NCBI GenBank assembly: GCA_016708725.1
Contig: JADJFE010000001.1
Location: 124,001-188,000, forward strand
Reading direction: 5' to 3'
From: Candidatus Aalborgicola bjergmarkensis
GTDB taxonomy: Bacteria > Pseudomonadota > Gammaproteobacteria > Burkholderiales > Burkholderiaceae_C
Length of the DNA: 64,000 bases
Below the pieces are notes generated by a model that did not search any database, had not been told where the DNA came from, and saw only the letters and a program-made list of their open reading frames with translations. A program made the position numbers and the translations under genes. The stretch's first letter is position 1, and the number at the start of each line of letters is the position of its first letter. Positions 24,498-31,765 of the stretch are shown here, in pieces.

Positions 24498-25081
24498 GTT
24501 TGCTCCTTCAGGGGTGCGGCCTTGGCCTGGGCGGCGGGCGCTTCAAAAATGGTGTAAGAGAGGGTCAGTTCGGACAAGTCACGGTCCGCCTTGGTGTTGA
24601 CAAAAAACACCAGCGGCATGGTGCGCGTTTCGCCAGGCTGGATGGTTTGCTGCTGAAAGCAGAAACACTCGATTTTTTCAAAATGCAATGCCGCCGTAGC
24701 CGGGGTCACACTGGGCACCGCCTGGGCCACAAACACCTTGTCAGTCAGATTCCTGACCACATAGCTGGTGTGCACGACTTCGCCGGGATGCACCTGCATG
24801 GAAAACTGCTCGGGCTTGAACTCCAGCGCTACGCCGGGCATGGTGTGGCTGAGAAATTCAACCTTGATAGTGCGGCTGACATCAACCTGGGTATTCTGGC
24901 TGGCCAGCGCCGCATCAGGCCGGGTCTTGCCGGAAATTCCCGTCAACTGGCACAACACATCGTACAGTGGCACCAGCGCAAACCCAAAGCCGACAAAAAA
25001 CAGCGCCACCAGCCCCAGGCGCACCGCCAGGCGCTGGTTGGCTTGCGACTGCTTTGCAGACATGCGCACGGGGGTGTTCAT
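24494..25081 (-). CDS. ctaG: Cytochrome oxidase copper chaperone Cox11/CtaG
   Basis: A 195-residue protein with an N-terminal membrane helix (LGLVALFFVGFGFALVPLYD) and a periplasmic Ig-like domain. It has the CFCFQQQT copper-binding motif and the PLVFF strand. It delivers copper to the CuB site of subunit I. The start MNTPVRMSAK at 25081 overlaps the stop of the small assembly gene; the frame to 25144 is not used. Confidence 0.93.
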   Translation of the reverse strand: MNTPVRMSAKQSQANQRLAVRLGLVALFFVGFGFALVPLYDVLCQLTGISGKTRPDAALASQNTQVDVSRTIKVEFLSHTMPGVALEFKPEQFSMQVHPGEVVHTSYVVRNLTDKVFVAQAVPSVTPATAALHFEKIECFCFQQQTIQPGETRTMPLVFFVNTKADRDLSELTLSYTIFEAPAAQAKAAPLKEQT

Positions 25082-25221
25082 GCGGGCCGGTATTTCCAGA
25101 AAGCCAGCAAGAACATGGCAAAAGCAAACGCCGCCAGATACCACGCAGCCCTTGCGTTGCTGCGCCCACGCGCGCGCACCACCACATCACCCCTGGACAT
25201 GTCTTCCTTGTGCATGGTCAT
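25078..25221 (-). CDS. Cytochrome oxidase small assembly protein
   Basis: A 47-residue protein (MTMHKEDMSRGDVVVRARGR, then one membrane helix WYLAAFAFAMFLLAFWKYRP). Such short single-helix proteins are found between subunit I and cox11 in Burkholderiales and are annotated as small assembly proteins. The start could also be at 25200 (MSRGD). It overlaps cox11 by four bases and follows coxA by 22 bases. Confidence 0.7.
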   Translation of the reverse strand: MTMHKEDMSRGDVVVRARGRSNARAAWYLAAFAFAMFLLAFWKYRPA

Positions 25222-25243
25222 GGTATGTATGTATCCCGGCGGC

Positions 25244-26842
25244 CTACTTGATGACCGGCTGCTGGTCGAACGTGTGGTACGGCGCGGGCGATGGCACGGT
25301 CCACTCCAGACCCTGCGAACCTTCCCAGGACTTGGCTTGCGCCTTTTCACCGCCACGGATGCACTGGAACACCACATAAATGAACACGAGGTGCGATGCG
25401 CCCAGAATAAACGCCCCGACCGTCGACAACATATTCCATTCGCTGAACATCAAGGGGTAATCGGGGATGCGCCGTGGCATGCCGGCCAGACCGACCAGAA
25501 ACTGCGGGATGAAAGTGAGGTTAAAGCCGATCATCACCAGCCAGAAGTGCAGGCGTCCCAGGGTCTCGTTGGGCATGTGGCCCGTCCATTTGGGCAGCCA
25601 GTAGTAAATGCCCGCCATCGCTCCCATCACGGTGGTCGGATACAGCGCGTAGTGGAAGTGGGCTACCAGAAAATACGTGTTGTGGTATTGGGGATCAGCC
25701 GCCGCATCCGCCAGCACCAGACCCGTCAAACCGCCCCAGCCAAACAGGATGATGAACCCCAGGGCAAACAGCATGGGAATTTCAAAGCTCAATGAGCCAC
25801 GCCACACCGTGGCAATCCAGCAGAAGAACAGCACGGCCAAGGGCAGCGAAATCAGCATGGTGCTGTACATGAAATACAGCTGTCCGGGCACCGACATACC
25901 ACTGGTAAACATATGGTGCGCCCATACCACCACCGAGAGGATGGCGATGCCCCACATCGCGTACACCTGCGCACGGTAGCCGTAGGTCGGCTTGCGCGAA
26001 AAGGCGCTCAAAATGCCGGGGATCAGTCCGCAGATCGGCAGCAACAGGACGTACACCTCGGGATGCCCCATGAACCAGAAAATATGCGCCCACAGCACCG
26101 GATCACCGCCACCAGCGGCCGAGAAAAAGTGGGTACCGAAGTGGCGGTCCATCAGCAGCATGGTAACACCACCGGCCAGCACCGGCATGATGACAATCAG
26201 CAGTATGGCGGTCAGCAGCAGTCCGTGCGCGAACAGCGGCATCTTCATGAATGTCATGCCCGGTGCGCGCATATTCAGTATCGTGACAATGACGTTGATG
26301 GAGCCAAGAATCGACGACATGCCCAGCATGTGTACGGCAAAAATCGCAAAATCCATGCCCCAGCCACTTTGCACCGACAGCGGCGCGTACATGGTCCAGC
26401 CCGTATCCACCGCGCCGGGTCCGATGCCAAAAATGCCCAGCAGGAACGGCATTGTCAACATCAAAGCGGCTGGCGGCAAAATCCAGAATCCCCAGTTGTT
26501 CAGGCGCGGCAAGGCCATGTCGGGTGCGCCCAGCGTCAGGGGCAGCATGTAATTGGCCAATCCGGTCGCCGCAGGCATGGCGAAGCCGAAGACCATGATC
26601 AGACCGTGCAGGGTAATGAGCTGGTTAAAAAACTGCGGCTGCATGAGCTGCAAACCAGGCTGGAACAACTCCGCCCGCACCGCCAGGATCAACGAGCCAC
26701 CCACCAGCAACATGGTCACGGCAAAAATCAGGTACATCAAACCGATGTCCTTGTGGTTGGTGGTGGTCAGCCAACGCACCATACCCCCGTAGGATGGCGC
26801 ATGGTGATGGTCATCCCCGCCGTGCGCTAACTCATGTGCCAT
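25244..26842 (-). CDS. ctaD: Cytochrome c oxidase subunit I
   Basis: A 532-residue twelve-helix catalytic subunit carrying heme a, heme a3 and CuB. The heme/CuB ligands are visible in ITLHGLIMVFGFAMP, FWFMGHPEVYVLLLP, VWAHHMFTSGM and the end-helix HFHYALYPTTVMGA. The D- and K-channel family motif GHPEVY identifies it as A-type. It uses a Met start at MAHELAHGGDDHHH and lies 51 bases downstream of coxB. Confidence 0.97.
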   Translation of the reverse strand: MAHELAHGGDDHHHAPSYGGMVRWLTTTNHKDIGLMYLIFAVTMLLVGGSLILAVRAELFQPGLQLMQPQFFNQLITLHGLIMVFGFAMPAATGLANYMLPLTLGAPDMALPRLNNWGFWILPPAALMLTMPFLLGIFGIGPGAVDTGWTMYAPLSVQSGWGMDFAIFAVHMLGMSSILGSINVIVTILNMRAPGMTFMKMPLFAHGLLLTAILLIVIMPVLAGGVTMLLMDRHFGTHFFSAAGGGDPVLWAHIFWFMGHPEVYVLLLPICGLIPGILSAFSRKPTYGYRAQVYAMWGIAILSVVVWAHHMFTSGMSVPGQLYFMYSTMLISLPLAVLFFCWIATVWRGSLSFEIPMLFALGFIILFGWGGLTGLVLADAAADPQYHNTYFLVAHFHYALYPTTVMGAMAGIYYWLPKWTGHMPNETLGRLHFWLVMIGFNLTFIPQFLVGLAGMPRRIPDYPLMFSEWNMLSTVGAFILGASHLVFIYVVFQCIRGGEKAQAKSWEGSQGLEWTVPSPAPYHTFDQQPVIK

Positions 26843-26893
26843 ATATCGCTCCTAATCACTCAAATCCCTGATAAAAAACTATGGTGCCGCTGC

Positions 26894-28051
26894 CTATTGG
26901 CCGACACGCTTCAACTTGGCAACCTGTTCTGCCTGCACCACGTCACCCGTCTTGTTGCCCCAGTGGTTGCGCTCGAAAGTAACCACCGCAGCAATGTCGG
27001 CATCCGACAAACTGGCACCAAACGCCGCCATGGCGGTATTGGGCTTGCCAAACAACACCTGCTTGATGTGTTCGTCCACCGGGCCGTTGACAATTTGGGA
27101 ACCATCCAGTGCCGGGAAGGCGGGCGGCATCCCCTTGCCGTGTGGCTGGTGGCACGCAGCGCAGGCACTCGCATAGACTTTTTCCCCTTGGGCCATGGCC
27201 TGCTCCATATTCCACGCCGCAGCCGGGGCGCCGGAGCCGCCGCTGGCTTGCGCCTTCTTTGCAGCCAGCCAGGTCTTGAACTCGGCCTCGGGTACGGCGT
27301 GCACCACAACCGGCATATAGCCATGCTCCTTGCCACACAGTTCGGAACACTGCCCACGGTAAGTGCCTGCGGTGTCCACCTTCACCCAGAACTCGCGCAA
27401 AAAGCCAGGGATTGCGTCGCGTTTGACACCAAATGCCGGCACCCACCAACTGTGGATCACGTCATTGGACGTGGTGATGAAACGAACTTTCTTGCCCACC
27501 GGCAAAACCAGCGGATTGTCGACCTCCAGGAGGTAATTGGGATTTTTGGCCTGGGTGTTTTCAATTTGTTCGCGTGGCGTGCTCAGACGGCTGGTAAAAC
27601 GCACACCTTCTGCCGGGAACTCGTACTCCCACAACCACTGGCTGCCCGTCACCTTGACAACCAGATCGGCGTTGTTCTTGGTATCTTCGTATTGCAATAC
27701 CGCATGGTAGGCGGGAATACCAAATACCCCGTAGTCCAGAATCAGCAAGCCGACGAAGGGTGTCAACACCCACAGCCACTGCTTGCGCGAAGTGGGCGCA
27801 ACAAAGCTGCTGGCCTTGTGCCCACGTGCCTTGCTATGCGCCCAGAACGAATACAGCATGAGCGCCAATACCGCAAAAAACAGGCTCAGGGCAATCACCA
27901 TGAACAGGTTATGCACATGCAGGGTTTCATGGGCAATCGGCGTCACCGGCTGCGGGAACGAGTACGGAGGAAGCTCCGCCCAGGCGGAACCACCACCAGC
28001 AACGGCCAGTAACAAACCAGGCAACTTATTCAAAAAACTCAAACCACGCAT
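26894..28051 (-). CDS. ctaC: Cytochrome c oxidase subunit II with fused cytochrome c
   Basis: A 385-residue protein: signal sequence, two membrane helices, a CuA cupredoxin domain (GQCSELCGKEHGYMP, with ligands Cys, Cys, His and Met), and a C-terminal cytochrome c domain (CAACHQPHG, distal Met later). The fused heme domain marks a caa3-type enzyme. The ATG at 28051 has AAGGA nine bases upstream. An ATG at 28060 is too close to that site. It leads the oxidase operon after a small COX2-like gene. Confidence 0.95.
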   Translation of the reverse strand: MRGLSFLNKLPGLLLAVAGGGSAWAELPPYSFPQPVTPIAHETLHVHNLFMVIALSLFFAVLALMLYSFWAHSKARGHKASSFVAPTSRKQWLWVLTPFVGLLILDYGVFGIPAYHAVLQYEDTKNNADLVVKVTGSQWLWEYEFPAEGVRFTSRLSTPREQIENTQAKNPNYLLEVDNPLVLPVGKKVRFITTSNDVIHSWWVPAFGVKRDAIPGFLREFWVKVDTAGTYRGQCSELCGKEHGYMPVVVHAVPEAEFKTWLAAKKAQASGGSGAPAAAWNMEQAMAQGEKVYASACAACHQPHGKGMPPAFPALDGSQIVNGPVDEHIKQVLFGKPNTAMAAFGASLSDADIAAVVTFERNHWGNKTGDVVQAEQVAKLKRVGQ

Positions 28052-28083
28052 AGCTTCCATTCCTTCACCGCCAACCCTGCACC

Positions 28084-28326
28084 CTAGCCAATGAACCGCC
28101 ACATGGGCTGCACCGCTGGCAAGACCATCAAAACCACAATCGCACTGGGAGCAAGTGCCCAGCTGATTTCAACCCACACCACACCCCAGGGAACTTTCGT
28201 CTGCTGATTGTGGTGGTACCACCACATGGTGCCAAGAATGCCAAAGAACACGCCGATAAAAATCAGCAGACTGACCACCATCAGAATCCAGCGCAGGATT
28301 TCGTGCAATTCACCCATGCCCACCAT
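28084..28326 (-). CDS. Small COX2-transmembrane-domain-like protein
   Basis: An 80-residue protein with two membrane helices: ILMVVSLLIFIGVFFGILGT, then WVEISWALAPSAIVVLMVLP. The second part resembles the second helix of cytochrome oxidase subunit II (VE-x-x-W-x-x-x-P). There is no CuA domain. It is a stand-alone piece between the diheme cytochrome c and coxB, with gaps of only 2 and 32 bases. It could be a remnant of a subunit II duplication or a dedicated assembly factor. Its function is unknown. Confidence 0.7.
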   Translation of the reverse strand: MVGMGELHEILRWILMVVSLLIFIGVFFGILGTMWWYHHNQQTKVPWGVVWVEISWALAPSAIVVLMVLPAVQPMWRFIG

Positions 28327-28328
28327 GC

Positions 28329-28997
28329 CTAGCGCGCATGGCTGGATTGGATCGTTTGCAACTCGCCGGGCAAGCCACCTATGTAGTTGGCCATGACTTT
28401 CAGCTCGGCGGCGGTGAATTGCTTGACCATACCATTCATGACGGGCTGCTTGCGTCCCACCAGATTCTTACCCTCGGCCTGGTAAGCGCGCAGCGCAGCA
28501 TAGAGATAGTCGTTGTTCTGGCCCGCAATTTTGGGATAGGATGGGTCGATAGGCTTGCTGAAATTTGCACCATGACAACCGGTGCAACCACCCTTGGCGA
28601 GCAATGCCATCGCCGCCGCCGAACCCTCGGGTGACTTGGCTGCTCCAGCCGCCACCGCAGACGTGGGCGCAGACGTGGAATAGTACGCTGCCAGATCGGC
28701 CATATCCTGATCACTCAGACCATCAGCCACACCCCGCATGGTAGGGTGCTGGCGCGCACCCGTCTTGTAAGCCGCCAGGGCCGACGCAATGTACGCAGCA
28801 TTCTGTCCCGAGATTTTGGGAACCCTGTACACGTTGGGAAAGCTGGCGTGGTAACCAGCAATGCCGTGACAGCCAATACACATGGCGTTTTTCCGGGCAC
28901 CTGCCGCAACGTTGCCCTCCAGTGCCTGCGCGCTGGTGCACGCCATGCAGTACAAAAACACCGCACAAAAAAACCGCAATAACTTGTCCATCGACAA
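28329..28997 (-). CDS. Diheme cytochrome c4-type protein
   Basis: A 222-residue periplasmic cytochrome with a signal peptide ending near SAQA-LEG and two class I heme motifs, CIGCHGIAGYH and CTGCHGANFSK, each in a ~90-residue domain with later Met ligands (HPTMRG, QPVMNGM). It is the usual electron donor gene at the head of burkholderial oxidase clusters. It is divergent from moaA. Confidence 0.92.
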   Translation of the reverse strand: MSMDKLLRFFCAVFLYCMACTSAQALEGNVAAGARKNAMCIGCHGIAGYHASFPNVYRVPKISGQNAAYIASALAAYKTGARQHPTMRGVADGLSDQDMADLAAYYSTSAPTSAVAAGAAKSPEGSAAAMALLAKGGCTGCHGANFSKPIDPSYPKIAGQNNDYLYAALRAYQAEGKNLVGRKQPVMNGMVKQFTAAELKVMANYIGGLPGELQTIQSSHAR

Positions 28998-29141
28998 TAA
29001 ACTTCCTGATAGTTGAGCAGTGTTGTAATTTCCGCGAGTTTACTACGCCCTGCATTTTCTTGCTTGAGGTGCTTTCAAAGGACCGGGTTCCGGCATCGGA
29101 AGCCTTCATTCGGAATTTGCCTAATACGCGACAATCGCGCC

Positions 29142-30293
29142 ATGACCGAACGCTTTTCGCCCAAAATCATCCCGATCATTGATCGGCGTAATGCTGCTGC
29201 ACCTACTGCACCGTCACGCATATTCCCTGAGGGTCTGCTGCTGGATACCCGTAACCGGGCGCTGCGTGACCTGCGCATCAGCGTGACCGACCGATGCAAC
29301 TTTCGTTGCAGCTATTGCATGCCCAAGGAGGTATTTGACAACCATTACAGCTATCTGCCACATACCGATCTGCTGACATTCGAGGAAATCACGCGCATTG
29401 CCCGGCAATTTGTCGCACACGGCGTCCAGAAAATCCGCCTCACTGGTGGCGAGCCTTTGCTGCGCAAAAACATCGAACGCCTGGTGGAGCAACTGGCCGG
29501 ACTGCGCACCGTCGAAGGCAAACCGCTGGATTTGACACTGACCACCAACGGCTCGCTGCTGGCGCGCAAGGCCAGCGCGCTCAAGGCTGCCGGTTTGCAA
29601 CGGGTGACCGTCAGTCTGGATGCCATGAACGATGCGGTGTTTCGCGCCATGAACGATGTCGATTTTCCGGTTTCCGAAGTGCTGGCCGGCATCGAAGCTG
29701 CGCACGCTGCGGGCCTGGGGCCGATCAAGGTCAACATGGTGGTCAAGCGTAGCGTCAACGAACATGAAATCCTGCCCATGGTGCGGCATTTCAAGGGCAG
29801 CGGCATTGTGCTGCGCTTGATTGAATACATGGACGTGGGAGCCTCCAACGGCTGGCGCATGGCGGATGTACTGCCTTCCGCCGAGGTAATCGCTCGCATC
29901 CAGACCGAGCACCCATTGGTCGCGCTAGCCGCCGCGAGTCCTGGTGAAACAGCGCAACGCTGGGGGTTTGCCGATGCCAGCGGCGTGCACGATGCACAAG
30001 CGGGCGAGATTGGCGTCATCAGCAGCGTGACACAAGCCTTTTGCGGTGACTGCAACCGCGCACGCTTGTCCACCGAAGGCCAACTCTACTTATGCCTGTT
30101 TGCCAACTTCGGCCATGACCTGCGCAGCCTGGTGCGCGGCCCGGCCAGCGATGCCGATCTAGCCTCGGCTATTGGCCATATCTGGCACGGACGCACCGAC
30201 CGCTACTCCGAATTGCGCGCGAGCCAAAAGGCCGACTCCGGCAACCACAACAACCACAAACGGCGCGTGGAAATGAGCTATATCGGCGGCTAG
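29142..30293 (+). CDS. moaA: GTP 3',8-cyclase MoaA
   Basis: A 383-residue radical SAM enzyme for the first step of molybdenum cofactor synthesis. The first cluster motif is TDRCNFRCSYCMPKE (CxxxCxxC), then LTGGEPLLRKNIE. The second cluster is CGDCNRARLSTEG. It ends with the expected GG (SYIGG). ATG at 29142 (MTERF) is used; the frame back to 29013 is not supported. It is somewhat longer than E. coli MoaA at the N-terminus. It shares a divergent promoter region with the cytochrome gene. Confidence 0.95.
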   Translation: MTERFSPKIIPIIDRRNAAAPTAPSRIFPEGLLLDTRNRALRDLRISVTDRCNFRCSYCMPKEVFDNHYSYLPHTDLLTFEEITRIARQFVAHGVQKIRLTGGEPLLRKNIERLVEQLAGLRTVEGKPLDLTLTTNGSLLARKASALKAAGLQRVTVSLDAMNDAVFRAMNDVDFPVSEVLAGIEAAHAAGLGPIKVNMVVKRSVNEHEILPMVRHFKGSGIVLRLIEYMDVGASNGWRMADVLPSAEVIARIQTEHPLVALAAASPGETAQRWGFADASGVHDAQAGEIGVISSVTQAFCGDCNRARLSTEGQLYLCLFANFGHDLRSLVRGPASDADLASAIGHIWHGRTDRYSELRASQKADSGNHNNHKRRVEMSYIGG

Positions 30294-30340
30294 CGCTTGT
30301 GGATAGAGCGGGGACAGCTACCGAATAGATAGCACGCACC
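30293..30340 (+). repeat. Dispersed repeat copy
   Basis: A short arm with GCTTGTGGATAGAGCGGGGA and CAGCTACCGAATAG, between convergent moaA and the chemoreceptor gene. Confidence 0.6.
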
Positions 30341-30347
30341 GTATCCG

Positions 30348-31652
30348 TCAGAACGTTTCCCAATCCTCGCTGGCGCCACCACCACTCTTGGCAGCAGCCG
30401 CTGCAGGCAGGGCCGGACGGCTCGTGTTGGATGCCACTTTGGCCGTGGCCGGTGGACGGATGGCGGGCTTGCTGGGTTTCGGTGCCACAGCAGGACGTGG
30501 CCTGGATTGGCTGGCCGGGCGACGGTAGCTGCTGCCTCCGCCACCTTGCCCCCCTAAATTGAACCCGGCTACGGTTTGCACCAAATCCTGTGCCTGATTC
30601 CTGAGACCGCTGGCGGCGGCTGCCATTTCCTCGACCAATGCGGCATTTTGCTGCGTGGTCTGGTCCATTTGCGAAACCGCCTCGCCCACCTGCGCAACGC
30701 CCAGCGACTGTTCGTTGCTGGCCGAGCTGATTTCACCCATCAGATCGGTCACGCGCTTGATACTGGTCACCACCTCGGTCATGGTGACGCCGGCCTGATC
30801 GACCAGGGTAGTACCATGCTCAACACGCTCAACACTGGCGTTGATCAGGCTCTTGATTTCCTTGGCCGCTTCCGCCGAACGCCCGGCCAGGGAGCGCACC
30901 TCGCTGGCCACCACGGCAAAGCCGCGCCCTTGCTCACCGGCGCGCGCAGCCTCCACCGCTGCGTTGAGCGCCAGGATATTGGTCTGGAACGCAATGCCAT
31001 CAATCACGCTGATGATGTCTGCAATCTTGCGTGAGCTGGCGTTGATGTCTTTCATGGTTTCAACCACTTGCCCCACCACAGCCCCCCCCTCGACGGCGAT
31101 AGTGGAAGCACTTACTGCCAGCTGATTGGCCGTGCGTGCCGAATCGGCGTTCTGGCGCACGGTGCTGCTGAGCTGCTCCATGGAGGCAGCCGTTTCTTCC
31201 AGCGAACTGGCCTGGTTTTCGGTACGCGCACTCAAATCCTGATTGCCCTGGGCGATTTCGGCACTGGCCGTGGCCACGGTTTCTGCGCCGTGGCGCACGT
31301 CAGACACCACCTTGACCAGACTATCCTGCATGGCCTTGAGGGCGCCCATCAATTCACCAGCTTCATCATTGCTGTCGACATCGATCCTGGAAGTCAGATC
31401 ACCCGAGGCCACCGCCTGCGCCAGGGCTTTGGCTTTTACCATCGCACCCACGGTGTGGTTCACCATCCACATGGCGATAAAGCAGGTTACGACGATGTTG
31501 GCCAATAACACAAATATATTCAAAGTGATCCAGGTGTTCGCCATGTCCGATGCAACACTCTTGGACAACAATGACAAAATACCGCTGACCACGACCGTAG
31601 CAATCAGTACCGCGAACCCCAGATACATTTTTCTGGCCAACGAACCCTTCAT
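30348..31652 (-). CDS. Methyl-accepting chemotaxis protein without sensory domain
   Basis: A 434-residue receptor. Two N-terminal membrane helices (FAVLIATVVVSGILSLL and FVLLANIVVTCFIAMWMV) are separated by only about 15 residues, so there is no periplasmic ligand-binding domain. A HAMP-like linker (SRIDVDSNDEAGELM) leads to the signalling tip with GFAVVASEVRSLAGRSA and ERVEHGTTLVDQAG helices. The C-terminus ends in EDWETF, close to the NWETF pentapeptide that tethers CheR/CheB in tethered receptors. The start at 31652 (MKGSLARKM) is preferred over 31667. It may report membrane or cytoplasmic signals. Confidence 0.9.
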   Translation of the reverse strand: MKGSLARKMYLGFAVLIATVVVSGILSLLSKSVASDMANTWITLNIFVLLANIVVTCFIAMWMVNHTVGAMVKAKALAQAVASGDLTSRIDVDSNDEAGELMGALKAMQDSLVKVVSDVRHGAETVATASAEIAQGNQDLSARTENQASSLEETAASMEQLSSTVRQNADSARTANQLAVSASTIAVEGGAVVGQVVETMKDINASSRKIADIISVIDGIAFQTNILALNAAVEAARAGEQGRGFAVVASEVRSLAGRSAEAAKEIKSLINASVERVEHGTTLVDQAGVTMTEVVTSIKRVTDLMGEISSASNEQSLGVAQVGEAVSQMDQTTQQNAALVEEMAAAASGLRNQAQDLVQTVAGFNLGGQGGGGSSYRRPASQSRPRPAVAPKPSKPAIRPPATAKVASNTSRPALPAAAAAKSGGGASEDWETF

Positions 31653-31765
31653 GTGCTTTCCCCTCATGCGATCAAGTTAATGAATGGATCAAGTGTAGAC
31701 GATTCGACTACGGGCCATGCCCGGTAAAATCCGCCGCTTTTACGCTTGATGAAACTGACACGACC

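Noticed and set aside
30348..31652. Chemoreceptor considered truncated
   Set aside because: It lacks a periplasmic domain, but both helices, the HAMP-like linker, the signalling tip and the EDWETF tail are intact, so it is a short receptor type and not a damaged one.
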